DNA of 64,000 nucleotides from contig NZ_MUMF01000291.1 in assembly GCF_002155905.1 (NCBI RefSeq), forward strand, positions 1 through 64,000. The letters run 5' to 3'. The position numbers were made by a program, and so were the translations under genes. Shown one piece after another: positions 54,637-63,312 of this stretch (within the stretch, counting starts at the first letter, position 1; every line of letters begins with the position of its first letter). The notes beneath the pieces are model-generated. The model was not told the DNA's origin and searched no databases. It saw only the letters and a list, made by a program, of their open reading frames with translations. This DNA comes from Streptomyces tricolor (GTDB lineage Bacteria > Actinomycetota > Actinomycetes > Streptomycetales > Streptomycetaceae).

Positions 54637-55401
54637 TCACACCACCACGTCCAGCAGCATGAAGCCGGCCACGGCCAGGAGGACGAGGGCGAAGGCCCGC
54701 CGCAGGGTGTCCCCGGACAGCTTCGCCGACAGACGCCTGCCGTCCCAGGCGCCGAGGATCGCCGCACCGGCGAACGGCCCCGTGACCGCCCAGTCCAGGC
54801 CGTCGGCGGTACCGGTGCGCATCGCCAGGGCGGCCAGCGAGTTGACCGTGACGACGAGCAGGCCGGTGCCCACCGCCGCGCGCATCCGCAGACCGAGGAC
54901 GCCGACCAGCGCGGGCACCGCGAGGAAGCCGCCTCCGACGCCGAGGACACCGGTGAGCCCGCCCAGTCCGGCGCCGGCAGCCGCCGCCCGGCCCGGCCGT
55001 ACGGGGACGGCGCCGTCCGGCTGTCCGCGCAGGGTCCCGGCCGAGGGGGGCCGGAGCATGCGGACCGCGGCGCCGGCCGCGACCACGGCGAAGGACACGG
55101 TCAGCACGGCGGCGGGCAGGTGCCCGGCGAGCGCGCCGCCCAGCAGCGCCGGGCCGATCCCCGCCGCCGCGAACACCAGCCCTTCGCGCCAGCGGACATG
55201 GCCGTCGCGGGCGTGCGCGGTCAGGGCGGCGGCGCAGGTGAGGGTGACGATGACCAGGCTCGCCGTGGTAGCCGCGACGGGCGTCACGCCGAGCAGGTAG
55301 ATCAGGGCGGGGACGGCCAGCACGCTTCCGCCGCCGCCGAGCGCGCCGAGCGCCAGACCGATGACGGCTCCGGCGGCCAGAGCGAGTATCACGGTGCTCA
55401 C
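54637..55401 (-). CDS. TauE/SafE-type exporter of the sulfide module
   Basis: 254 residues, about eight membrane helices with the duplicated TSUP motif (ALGALGGGGSVLAVPALIYL and GVLGVGGGFLAVPALV). In cst-type clusters this protein exports sulfite formed by persulfide oxidation. Its GTG start overlaps the stop of the small upstream ORF in GTGA (55398-55401), so it depends on translation of that ORF. It converges with the CsoR gene 21 bp away. Confidence 0.88.
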   Translation of the reverse strand: MSTVILALAAGAVIGLALGALGGGGSVLAVPALIYLLGVTPVAATTASLVIVTLTCAAALTAHARDGHVRWREGLVFAAAGIGPALLGGALAGHLPAAVLTVSFAVVAAGAAVRMLRPPSAGTLRGQPDGAVPVRPGRAAAAGAGLGGLTGVLGVGGGFLAVPALVGVLGLRMRAAVGTGLLVVTVNSLAALAMRTGTADGLDWAVTGPFAGAAILGAWDGRRLSAKLSGDTLRRAFALVLLAVAGFMLLDVVV

Positions 55402-55574
55402 GCGACGGTCCCGCCCGCGCCGGCCCGCAGCCGGCGCCGGCCCCGGACGTCCGGGCGTACGGCGACTGCGGCGCCTCCTCCGCGTCCGGTGCGGTCGGCG
55501 GCCTCCCGCAGGCCCTTCTGTGGTCCGCCGGGGATCGATCCCGGCACTCCTGGGTGGCCTCGGAAGAGGCTCAT
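55398..55574 (-). CDS. Small protein coupled to TauE; possible rhodanese remnant
   Basis: 58 residues, MSLFRGHPG... It has a good AGGAGAG seven bases before ATG 55574 and ends in a GTGA overlap with the TauE-type gene, both signs of real translation. The order LREAADRTGR...DVRGRRRLRAGAGG recalls the start of small rhodaneses (EAAxRTG...LDVREPxEWRAGHAPG), but the rest of the domain and the catalytic Cys are missing. It may be a decayed rhodanese kept as a leader for coupled translation. The resemblance is by eye only. Confidence 0.55.
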   Translation of the reverse strand: MSLFRGHPGVPGSIPGGPQKGLREAADRTGRGGGAAVAVRPDVRGRRRLRAGAGGTVA

Positions 55575-55627
55575 CGTGGTTCTCTCTCCTGTCCGTCTTC
55601 CGGTGCGCTGATCGGCGGCGGGCGCCG

Positions 55628-56992
55628 TCATGCCGTCCGGACGGTGAGCCCGGCCCGCTCGGCCGCGTCGAAGGAGTCGTCCACGGCGACGACGTCACGG
55701 CCCGCGGCGTCCAGCAGGGAGGCGGCGATGGCGGCGCGCATGCCGCCGGCGCAGTGCACCCAGACCTGTCCCTCGGGGACCTCGTGAAGACGGTGGTGCA
55801 GGGTGTGGAGGGGGAGGTGGACCGAACCCGCCACGAACCCCGTCGCCCGTTCGGCGTCCCGGCGGACGTCCAGGACGACCACGCCGTCCCTCGGACGCCC
55901 CGCGAGGTCCGCGAACGTCGCCCGCCGGAAGGAGGCGAGGCTCTCGCCCCTGCGGGCCCAGCGCGCCGGTCCTCCGGTGGCCGCGGCGGCCGGCCGGTCG
56001 ATGCCGACCCGGACCAGCTCCCGCTGGGCGGCGGCGAGCTGTCCGGCGGACTCGGCGAGCAGGGTCACCGGCTTGCCCCACGGAATCAGCCAGGCCAGGT
56101 AGGTGGCGAGCTGCCCCTCGGCCTCGAAGTTGAGCGAACCCGCCACATGCCCCTCGGCGAAGGCGACCCGGTTGCGCAGGTCGACCACCCACTCCCCGGC
56201 GGCCAGCCGGGCGGCGATCTCCTCGGCGTCCGCGACGGCGGGCGGGGTCAGGTCGACCGGCGCCGGCCCCGCGGTGTTGGCCGGCCCCATGTGCGCGTAG
56301 TACGCGGGAACGTCGTCCAGACCGGCGAGCAGGGCGGTGACGAAGCTGTCGACGTCCCGCACCAGCGCCTCGTTCCTGGTCTTCTCCTCGCCGATCGTGG
56401 TGGACCCGCCCTCCGCCCGGCCGGACGAGCAGAAGCTGCCGAAGCCGTGCGTGGGCAGCACCGCGGTGTCGTCCGGCAGCTCGGCGGCCAGGCGGTGCGC
56501 GGAGGCGTGCTGCGCCCGGGCGAGGTCCTCGGTCAGCCGTGGTTCGACCAGGTCGGGCCGGCCGACGGTGCCGATCAGCAGCGAGCCGCCGGTGAAGACG
56601 GCGACGGCCGTGCCGTGCTCCTCCAGCACGTAGGAGGTGTGGTGCGGGGTGTGGCCGGGGGTCGCCAGCGCGCGCAGCGACAGGCCGGCGGTCGCGTCGA
56701 TCTCCAGGCGGTCGCCGTCGTGCACCGGTACGCGGTCGTAGGAGACGCGGGCCCCGGCGGGGACCAGGTACGCGGCGCCCGTGACGCGGGCCAGCTCCAG
56801 GCCGCCGGTGACGTAGTCGTTGTGGACGTGCGTCTCGACGACGTGGGATATCCGCACCCCCCGCCGTGCGGCCGCCGCGATCAGCCGGTCGATGTCACGC
56901 GGCGGGTCCACCACCACGGCCGTCCGCTCGCCGCCTGCCAGATGGCTGCGGTTGCCGAGTCCGGACACCTCGATCGTGTCGACGAAGAACAC
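55628..56992 (-). CDS. Persulfide dioxygenase-rhodanese fusion (CstB-like)
   Basis: 454 residues. An ETHE1-like metallo-beta-lactamase domain (1 to about 235) has ETHVHNDYVTGG (H55, H57, D59; Tyr replaces the usual second His of HxHxDH) and TPGHTPHHTSY. A middle rhodanese (about 255-340) has lost its Cys (loop LLAESAG). The C-terminal rhodanese (about 355-454) is active with C414 in VHCAGGMRA. The family oxidises persulfide to sulfite and can pass sulfur on to thiosulfate. GTG 56992 has AGGGAG six bases upstream. Two CstR-type operators precede it. It heads an operon with the small ORF and the sulfite exporter. Confidence 0.92.
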   Translation of the reverse strand: MFFVDTIEVSGLGNRSHLAGGERTAVVVDPPRDIDRLIAAAARRGVRISHVVETHVHNDYVTGGLELARVTGAAYLVPAGARVSYDRVPVHDGDRLEIDATAGLSLRALATPGHTPHHTSYVLEEHGTAVAVFTGGSLLIGTVGRPDLVEPRLTEDLARAQHASAHRLAAELPDDTAVLPTHGFGSFCSSGRAEGGSTTIGEEKTRNEALVRDVDSFVTALLAGLDDVPAYYAHMGPANTAGPAPVDLTPPAVADAEEIAARLAAGEWVVDLRNRVAFAEGHVAGSLNFEAEGQLATYLAWLIPWGKPVTLLAESAGQLAAAQRELVRVGIDRPAAAATGGPARWARRGESLASFRRATFADLAGRPRDGVVVLDVRRDAERATGFVAGSVHLPLHTLHHRLHEVPEGQVWVHCAGGMRAAIAASLLDAAGRDVVAVDDSFDAAERAGLTVRTA

Positions 56993-57015
56993 GGGGTACT
57001 CCCTTCCAGCGAAAT

Positions 57016-57063
57016 TACCCCGGGGGGTATGTCTGGACGGTAGCACGATTACCCCCCGGGGTA
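57016..57063 (-). promoter_or_regulatory. Two CsoR/CstR-type operators
   Basis: TACCCCGGGGGGTA (57016-57029) and its exact reverse complement TACCCCCCGGGGTA (57050-57063), 34 bp centre to centre, 24-71 bp upstream of the dioxygenase start. A TACCGT between them on the minus strand may be the -10 box. Opposite orientation of the asymmetric tract suggests two tetramers bound symmetrically. Confidence 0.85.
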
Positions 57064-57214
57064 TTTTTGAGGGGGTGTCCGCCGGCGCGACGTGGACGGA
57101 GCGGCACCGCGGGGGATCGATGCCGCTCCTGGACTCACTGTCTCCGGTGACGTACACGTACCCCCAGTGCCGGTCGGCCCCGAGCGGGGGGCCACCCGTC
57201 CCTGCCGCCTGCCG

Positions 57215-57910
57215 TCACCCGGTGCGGCGGCTGTCCGCCACCGGTTCGTCGGAGCCGGAGTCGGAGCCGGCGGCGGTGAGCCGGCAGTCCACGCCCACGA
57301 TCCCTTCGACGCCCCGGACCAGACGCACGGCCAGGGGAATGCGCTCGGGGTCGCCGACGCGTCCGGTCAGTGTCGCGACGCCGTCGGTGACCATGATGTG
57401 CACGGGTTCGACCGGGGCCGGGAAGAGGACGTCGACGACATCGCGGCGGATCTCGTCGGCGAGGTCGTTGTCCGGTCGGAGGAACACCTTCAGCAGGTCG
57501 CCGCGGCTGATCACGCCGTCCAGCACACCCTCGGCATTCACCACGGGCAGCCGCTTGACCCGCTTCAGCGCCATGATGCGCGCGGCCTCGGCGAGCGTGG
57601 CGTCGGCGTGCACGGTGACGGCGGGGGAGCTCATCAGCTCCTCGGCGCACACCGCCGCGGCCTTGGCCAGGTCGGGCAGGCGGCGCAGCCGGGTCGACCG
57701 GTCGGGATCGCGGTCCCGGAACTCCTCCTTCGGCAGCAGATCCGCCTCGGACACCACACCGATGACCCGGCCGTCGCCCTCCAGTACCGGCAGGGCGCCG
57801 ACGTTCCACTGCTGCATGCGTTCGACGATGTCCTTGAACAGGGCCTTGCGGCCCACGGCGACGACGGCGCGCGTCATCACATCACTCACCCGGTGAGGAC
57901 CGCTGTCCAT
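57215..57910 (-). CDS. CBS-pair protein with BON domain (second copy)
   Basis: 231 residues, same layout as the protein at 50684: CBS (about 8-60; VSDVMTRAVVAVGRKALFKD), CBS (about 92-145; MSSPAVTVHADATLAEA) and BON (about 155-210; VHIMVTDGVATLTGRVGD), with a Ser/Asp-rich tail. AGGAGG is about five bases before ATG 57910. Divergent from a smaller CBS protein gene. Probably a nucleotide-sensing stress protein. Confidence 0.9.
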   Translation of the reverse strand: MDSGPHRVSDVMTRAVVAVGRKALFKDIVERMQQWNVGALPVLEGDGRVIGVVSEADLLPKEEFRDRDPDRSTRLRRLPDLAKAAAVCAEELMSSPAVTVHADATLAEAARIMALKRVKRLPVVNAEGVLDGVISRGDLLKVFLRPDNDLADEIRRDVVDVLFPAPVEPVHIMVTDGVATLTGRVGDPERIPLAVRLVRGVEGIVGVDCRLTAAGSDSGSDEPVADSRRTG

Positions 57911-58154
57911 GACCTCCTCCTGGAACGTCCTCCTCCCCGACCGCATGGGCTGCCGATACCAGCCTGCGCGCCACCGGGTGCCCGCACCACCCGGTCACCC
58001 GGGTCGGGCCGCGGGGCTCTGCGGGGCTGGTCCGGCCTGCCCGAAGGCGTGATTCTGGGGGTGGGCGAGGTCGGGCACCCGCCGCCCGCCCTGCCGGGCG
58101 AGAACGCCGGGCACGTTCGCCGGCCCGGCCGGCGCCGATCGGGAGGAGACGGCC

Positions 58155-58652
58155 ATGGACGAGAGGCTCTCCGTGGGCGCCATGATGAACGGGGCGCCGT
58201 ACTCCATCGGCGAGGACGAGACGGTGCTGATGGCCTGGGAGGTGGTCGAACGGTCCGGGCAGAGCCATCTGCCGGTGGTCCGTCAGGACGGCTCCTGCGC
58301 CGGCCTGCTGGAGCGCGCCGAACTCGCCGTCGCCTGCGCGGACCCCACGGTGACACTGTCCCGGCGCAGCGTGCGGGACCTTGTGCGCGGGCGGCGCACG
58401 GTCACGGTCCACCCCGAGGAGCCGGCCCTCCGCGCGGCGGCCGTGATGACGGAGGAACACAGAGACGCGCTGCCGGTCACCGACCCGCACGGGCGGCTGA
58501 CCGGCCTGCTCACGGCGCAGGACTACGTGGCCGCCGCCGCCGGCCTGCGCCGCACGGCCGGGCCGGCGCGGCAGGCGCCGCACCTGCGGGCCACGCTGCC
58601 CGGACTGCCGCCTCGCCGCAGGGAGGAGGCCTGCGGCATTCCCATTCCGTAG
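58155..58652 (+). CDS. CBS-domain protein
   Basis: 165 residues: two CBS motifs (about 5-60 and 72-130; MMNGAPYSIGEDETVLMAWE, VRDLVRGRRTVTVHPEEPAL) and a basic, Pro-rich tail. No BON domain. GGGAGGAG is six bases before ATG 58155. Stand-alone CBS pairs of this kind are frequent in actinobacterial dormancy regulons; partner unknown. Confidence 0.88.
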   Translation: MDERLSVGAMMNGAPYSIGEDETVLMAWEVVERSGQSHLPVVRQDGSCAGLLERAELAVACADPTVTLSRRSVRDLVRGRRTVTVHPEEPALRAAAVMTEEHRDALPVTDPHGRLTGLLTAQDYVAAAAGLRRTAGPARQAPHLRATLPGLPPRRREEACGIPIP

Positions 58653-58763
58653 CGCCCGACGCCCGCGGGAGCGAGACGCGCCACGCAGGGAAACGCGCAG
58701 GGCAGGGGAAGGCGCACGGCAGAGACACGCTCGCGGCACGCCCGGCCCCGGCGGTCCGGCGCC

Positions 58764-59342
58764 TCACGCCCGGCGCGCTCCCGTACGCAGTCCGTCCATG
58801 ATCAGGTCGAGGAGCCGGGTCGCGCGGGGCCGCCAGTCGTCGTGCGGGTCGAGCTGCCACAGGCCGGCGATGGCGAGGAGGAAGTCGTCCGCGGTGACGC
58901 CGGGCCGGATGGTGCCGGCCTCCTCGTTCGCGCGGAGCAGCAGTTCCGCCGCACGGGCCACCGGAGTGGGCGACGGCTTCGCGGGGCCGCCCGGCGCGCT
59001 GGTGGCCTGCCGGATCGCGTCGGCCAGCCCGGCCTTGGTCATGGCGAACTCGGACAGCCGGTCCATCCAGGCGCGCAGGGCCTCGTCGGGCGCCCGGGTG
59101 CCGAGCAGATGCTCCGCGCTGTCGGCGACCTGCTGCATCTCGTGGCGGTAGATCTCCAGCACGAGGGATTCGCGGTTGGGGAAGTTGCGGTAGAAGGTGC
59201 CCTGTCCGACACCGGCCTTCTTGGCGATCGCGCTCAGCGGGGCGTTCGCGCAGCGCGACAGCTCGGTGAGTGCCACCTCCAGGATGCGCTCGCGGTTGCG
59301 CTGTGCGTCGGAGCGCCGGGGTGAGTCCTTCTGCTGAGGCAC
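58764..59342 (-). CDS. TetR-family repressor of the molybdenum oxidoreductase operon
   Basis: 192 residues. TetR helix-turn-helix (about 15-60; RERILEVALTEL, AIAKKAGVGQGTFYRNFPNR) and a ligand domain with the common SBP-like ending DLIMDGLRTGARRA. GTG 59342 follows AGGAGG by four bases. It is divergent from the xanthine/aldehyde oxidoreductase genes, and two identical palindromes lie between, so it very likely represses both itself and that operon. The inducer may be a substrate aldehyde. Confidence 0.9.
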   Translation of the reverse strand: MPQQKDSPRRSDAQRNRERILEVALTELSRCANAPLSAIAKKAGVGQGTFYRNFPNRESLVLEIYRHEMQQVADSAEHLLGTRAPDEALRAWMDRLSEFAMTKAGLADAIRQATSAPGGPAKPSPTPVARAAELLLRANEEAGTIRPGVTADDFLLAIAGLWQLDPHDDWRPRATRLLDLIMDGLRTGARRA

Positions 59343-59376
59343 TCGTCCTCCTCAAGGCGTGGCCAAAACCTCGCCC

Positions 59377-59405
59377 TTGCTAAGCGGACAGCTGTCCGTT
59401 AAGTT
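59377..59405 (+). promoter_or_regulatory. Promoter with operator in its spacer
   Basis: TTGCTA (59377-59382) and TAAGTT (59400-59405) with a 17-bp spacer, pointing to the molybdenum enzyme operon. The first TetR palindrome fills the spacer exactly. The leader would be about 200 nt. Confidence 0.65.
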
Positions 59406-59428
59406 TCCAAGTAGCGGACAGCTGTCCG
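59385..59428. promoter_or_regulatory. Two identical TetR-type operators
   Basis: CGGACAGCTGTCCG at 59385-59398 and 59415-59428, perfect 14-bp palindromes with a 30-bp period. The second covers the predicted transcription start. Binding at both should shut the divergent promoters. Confidence 0.85.
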
Positions 59429-59609
59429 GTCACGTCCACCATAGCGGTGGACGCACCCCCGCGGCAGCCGCCAGCTGCACTGTTCCGGTCCCAGCACCTT
59501 GCACCTTCGCTTCGCCCCCGTGGCACAGGCCCGCACGACGCACTACCCGCCGCCCGACACCTCGGCTGCCGGCCCACCCGTCTGTCCTGAAATGCGAGAG
59601 AAGCAGCCC

Positions 59610-60191
59610 ATGGCCTCATCGACGTCCAGTGTCATCACATTGAAGATCAACGGCGAGAAGCACACACTGCCCGTCGATCACCGCACCACCCTGCTCGACG
59701 CGCTGCGCGAGCGTCTCGACCTGACCGGCACCAAGAAGGGCTGCGACCAGGGCCAGTGCGGCGCCTGTACGGTCCTGCTGGACGGGCGGCGGGCCGTCGC
59801 CTGCCTGCAACTGGCCGTGGCGGCCGAGGGCCGGGAGATCACCACGATCGAAGGCGTGGCCGACGGCGAGCGGCTGCACCCCGTGCAGCAGGCCTTCCTC
59901 GACCTCGACGGTTTCCAGTGCGGCTACTGCACCCCGGGCCAGATCTGCTCGGCGATCGGCATGATCGAGGAACACGCGGCGGGCTGGCCGAGCGCCGTCA
60001 CCGAGGACGTCCGCCCCGAAGCGGGGCCGCCGCCCCTGACCGCCGACGAGATCCGGGAACGGATGAGCGGAAACCTGTGCCGCTGCGGCGCGTACGTCGC
60101 GATCGTCGAAGCGGTGGCCCGCGCGGCGGAAACTCACCCGGACGAGGGACACGCGACCCTCGCCGAGGGCACGAAGGAGACCGTGGCATGA
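59610..60191 (+). CDS. Molybdenum oxidoreductase 2Fe-2S subunit (PaoA/YagT-like)
   Basis: 193 residues, small subunit of a xanthine-oxidase-family enzyme. Plant-type 2Fe-2S site C45, C50, C53, C65 (GCDQGQCGACTVLLDG) and a second cluster with C104, C107, C157, C159 (QCGYCTPGQ, NLCRCGAY). It passes electrons from molybdenum to FAD. Unlike E. coli PaoA no twin-arginine signal is seen, so the enzyme is cytoplasmic. ATG 59610 is preceded by AGAGAAG; an in-frame ATG at 59592 is possible. Overlaps the next gene by 4 bp. Confidence 0.92.
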   Translation: MASSTSSVITLKINGEKHTLPVDHRTTLLDALRERLDLTGTKKGCDQGQCGACTVLLDGRRAVACLQLAVAAEGREITTIEGVADGERLHPVQQAFLDLDGFQCGYCTPGQICSAIGMIEEHAAGWPSAVTEDVRPEAGPPPLTADEIRERMSGNLCRCGAYVAIVEAVARAAETHPDEGHATLAEGTKETVA

Positions 60192-61180
60192 GGGAGTTCG
60201 ACTACCAGCGGGCGCACGACGTCGCCGGCGCCGTCGCCCTGCTCGACGCCGACCCGGACACCCGCTTCCTCGGCGGCGGCACCAATCTCGTCGACCTCAT
60301 GAAGACCGGTGTCGAGCGCCCCGCACGGCTCATCGACATCCGCGAGCTGCCGCTCGACCGGATCGAGACGACACCCGAGGGCGGGCTGCGGATCGGCGCC
60401 ACCGTCACCAACGGCGACCTGGCCGCCCACCCAGAGGTCCGGCGCCGCTACCCGGCGCTCGCCCAGGCGGTCCTGGCCGGGGCGTCGGGGCAGCTGCGCA
60501 ACATGGCCACCGTCGGCGGGAACCTGCTGCAGCGCACCCGCTGCGGCTACTTCGCGGACGTCAGCCGGCCCTGCAACAAGCGGGTGCCCGGCAGCGGCTG
60601 CCCCGCCGTCGCGGGCGAGCACCGCAACCACGCCATCCTGGGCGCCTCCGACCACTGCGTGGCCGTGCACGCCTCGGACATGGCCGTGGCCCTGACCGCC
60701 TTCGACGCCGTGGTCCACTTCGAAACGGCGGACGGACCCGGCGACTTGCCGCTCACCGACTTCTACCTGCCCGTCGGCGACACCCCGCACCGGGAGACCG
60801 CCCTGCCGGCGGGCGCGCTGATCACCGGCATCACCCTGCCGCCCGCCCCGGTCGCCGCCCACTCCCGCTACCGCAAGGTGCGCGAGCGCGCCTCCTACGC
60901 CTTCGCCATCGGCTCCCTGGCCGCCGCGCTCGACATCCGCGACGGCGTCGTGCGGGACGTACGCCTGGCCTTCGGGGCCGTCGCGTCCCGCCCCTGGCGG
61001 GCCGCCGCGGCCGAACGGGTCCTGACCGGCGCACCGGCCGGACCCGAGACGTACGCCGCCGCTGCGGACGCCGAGCTGGCGGCGGCACGGCCGCTGCCGC
61101 ACAACGGCTACAAGGTGGACCTCATCCGCAACCTCGTGGTGGCCGTGCTGACCGAACTCGCCGAGGAGACCCCCCGATGA
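60188..61180 (+). CDS. Molybdenum oxidoreductase FAD subunit (PaoB/YagS-like)
   Basis: 330 residues. FLGGGTNLVDLMK and NMATVGGNLLQRTRC bind FAD; TRCGYFADVSRPCNKRVPGSGC provides the Cys-rich loop that carries an extra 4Fe-4S cluster in PaoB, absent from classical xanthine dehydrogenase. That loop favours a PaoABC-type aldehyde oxidoreductase over xanthine dehydrogenase. ATGA overlaps on both sides show tight coupling within the operon. Confidence 0.93.
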   Translation: MREFDYQRAHDVAGAVALLDADPDTRFLGGGTNLVDLMKTGVERPARLIDIRELPLDRIETTPEGGLRIGATVTNGDLAAHPEVRRRYPALAQAVLAGASGQLRNMATVGGNLLQRTRCGYFADVSRPCNKRVPGSGCPAVAGEHRNHAILGASDHCVAVHASDMAVALTAFDAVVHFETADGPGDLPLTDFYLPVGDTPHRETALPAGALITGITLPPAPVAAHSRYRKVRERASYAFAIGSLAAALDIRDGVVRDVRLAFGAVASRPWRAAAAERVLTGAPAGPETYAAAADAELAAARPLPHNGYKVDLIRNLVVAVLTELAEETPR

Positions 61181-63312
61181 CCGCCGTCACCACCGGAACA
61201 ACCGCCCGGACAGCCTCCGTCGGCACCGGCCACACCCGCGTCGAGGGCCGGGACAAGGTCACCGGAGCGGCCCGCTACGCGGCCGAGGTGCCCTTCGCCG
61301 ACCTCGCCCACGGCTGGCTGGTGCTGTCCACCATCGCCCGCGGCCGCATCCGCGCCCTCGACACCGACCCCGTCCTCGCCATGCCGGGCGTCCTCGCCGT
61401 CCTCGACCACCGCAACGCCCCGCACCTCGACACCGACTACACCGGAATGCTGGGCAAGCCCGACCCGACCTGCGCCGTCTTCCAGCACGACCGGGTGCCG
61501 CACCTGGGCTGGCCGGTGGCACTGGTCGTCGCGGAGACGTCCGAGCAGGCGAGGGAGGCCGCCGAGGCCCTCGTCGTGCACTACGAACAGGAGCCGCACG
61601 ACGTCGAGTTCACGGCCGACCACCCGGACGCCCGCCCCGTGGACGGCCACATGCCGGCGGTGACGGAGAAGGGCGACCTGGACGCCCGACTGGCCTCCTC
61701 GGCCGTCGTCGTGGACGCCGAATACACCACCCCCGAAGAGCACCACAACCCGATGGAACCCCACGCGGCGACCGCCCGCTGGGACGACGGACGGCTGGAG
61801 GTGATCGACTCCAACCAGGGTGTCACCTGGGTCGCCGGGGAACTCGCCAGCCTCTTCTCGCTCGACCCGGCCTCCGTGCGCGTACGCTCCGAGCACGTCG
61901 GCGGCGGCTTCGGCAGCAAGGGGGTGCGAGCCCACCAGGTGGCCGCCGTGATGGCCGCGACCCTGCTCCAACGGCCCGTCCGCGTCGTCCTGACCCGGCG
62001 GCAGATGTTCTCGCTGGCCGGCTACCGCAGTCCCACCGCCCAGCGGGTCCGGCTCGGCGCCGACGCCGACGGACGCCTGCGCGCACTGGAGCACCGCTCC
62101 GTCAGCCGCACCTCCACGGTGCACGAGTTCGTCGAACCGAGCGCCGGGGTGGCCCGGGTGATGTACGACGCCGACGCCCACCACACCGCCAATCACGTCG
62201 TACGGCTCGACGTGCCGACCCCGACGTGGATGCGCGCCCCCGGCGAGGCCCCGGGATCGTTCGCGCTGGAGGCGGCGCTCGACGAACTCGCCGAGAAGTG
62301 CGGGATCGACCCGATCGAGCTGCGCCTGCGCAACGAACCCGAGACGGGTCCGGTGTCGGGCCTGCCGTTCGCGGGCCGCAATCTGGCCGCCTGCTTCCGG
62401 GAGGGCGCCCGCAGGTTCGGCTGGGCGGACCGGGACAGCCGTCCCGGAGTGCGCCGGGAGGGACGCTGGCTGCTCGGCACCGGTACGGCGGCGGCCTCCT
62501 TCCCGGCCGGTGCCGCCCCGTCGACCGCGACCGCGACCGCGCATCCGGACGGCACCTTCACCGTCCGGATCTCCGCGGCCGACATCGGCACCGGGGCCCG
62601 TACCGCGCTCGCCCTGGTCGCCGCCGACGCGCTCCAGGTGCCCCCGGAGCGGGTCCGGGTGCGCATCGGCGACAGCGACTTCGGCCCGGCCATGATCGCC
62701 GGCGGCTCGATGGGCACCCGCTCCTGGTCCTGGGCCGTCAAGACGGCGGCCGGCGAACTGCGCGAACGGCTGGCCCTCGGCGCCGACATCCCCGTGGAGG
62801 GCCTGACGGTACGAGCGGACACCACCGAGGCCCTGGGCGCCCTCGCCCCCGCCGAACGGCACTCCTTCGGGGCGCAGTTCGCCGAGGTCGCCGTGGACGT
62901 CACCACCGGCGAGGTCCGCGTACGGCGCATGCTCGGCATCTTCGCGGCGGGCCGGATCGTCAACCCGCTCACCGCGCGCAACCAGTTCCTGGGCGGCATG
63001 ATCTGGGGCATCTCCATGGCCCTGCACGAGGAGGCGGTCCGGGACCGCGCCTCCGGCGGCCCCGTCGGCGCGGACCTCGCGGGCTACCACGTCGCCACCC
63101 ACGCCGACGTCCCCCGTATCGAGGCCGACTGGATCGACGACACGGACCCGGACGACCCGGTCGGGATCAAGGGCATCGGCGAGATCGGCGTCGTCGGCGC
63201 CGCGGCCGCCGTCGCCAACGCGGTCTGGCACGCGACCGGCGTACGCCACCGCAGCCTGCCCATCCGGCCGGACCGCGTCCTGTCGGCCGCCGCGGGAGCG
63301 CGGGATGCTTGA
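61177..63312 (+). CDS. Molybdenum oxidoreductase catalytic subunit (PaoC/YagR-like)
   Basis: 711 residues. N-terminal TGAARYAAEVPF and the molybdopterin regions EHVGGGFGSKG and GSMGTRSWSW are visible; the catalytic base is E669 in GIKGIGEIGVVG. The length fits the compact PaoC group. Likely oxidises a range of aromatic or aliphatic aldehydes to acids; purine substrates are less likely given the PaoB-type partner. The molybdenum cofactor type (MCD in PaoC) is inferred. Confidence 0.93.
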   Translation: MTAVTTGTTARTASVGTGHTRVEGRDKVTGAARYAAEVPFADLAHGWLVLSTIARGRIRALDTDPVLAMPGVLAVLDHRNAPHLDTDYTGMLGKPDPTCAVFQHDRVPHLGWPVALVVAETSEQAREAAEALVVHYEQEPHDVEFTADHPDARPVDGHMPAVTEKGDLDARLASSAVVVDAEYTTPEEHHNPMEPHAATARWDDGRLEVIDSNQGVTWVAGELASLFSLDPASVRVRSEHVGGGFGSKGVRAHQVAAVMAATLLQRPVRVVLTRRQMFSLAGYRSPTAQRVRLGADADGRLRALEHRSVSRTSTVHEFVEPSAGVARVMYDADAHHTANHVVRLDVPTPTWMRAPGEAPGSFALEAALDELAEKCGIDPIELRLRNEPETGPVSGLPFAGRNLAACFREGARRFGWADRDSRPGVRREGRWLLGTGTAAASFPAGAAPSTATATAHPDGTFTVRISAADIGTGARTALALVAADALQVPPERVRVRIGDSDFGPAMIAGGSMGTRSWSWAVKTAAGELRERLALGADIPVEGLTVRADTTEALGALAPAERHSFGAQFAEVAVDVTTGEVRVRRMLGIFAAGRIVNPLTARNQFLGGMIWGISMALHEEAVRDRASGGPVGADLAGYHVATHADVPRIEADWIDDTDPDDPVGIKGIGEIGVVGAAAAVANAVWHATGVRHRSLPIRPDRVLSAAAGARDA

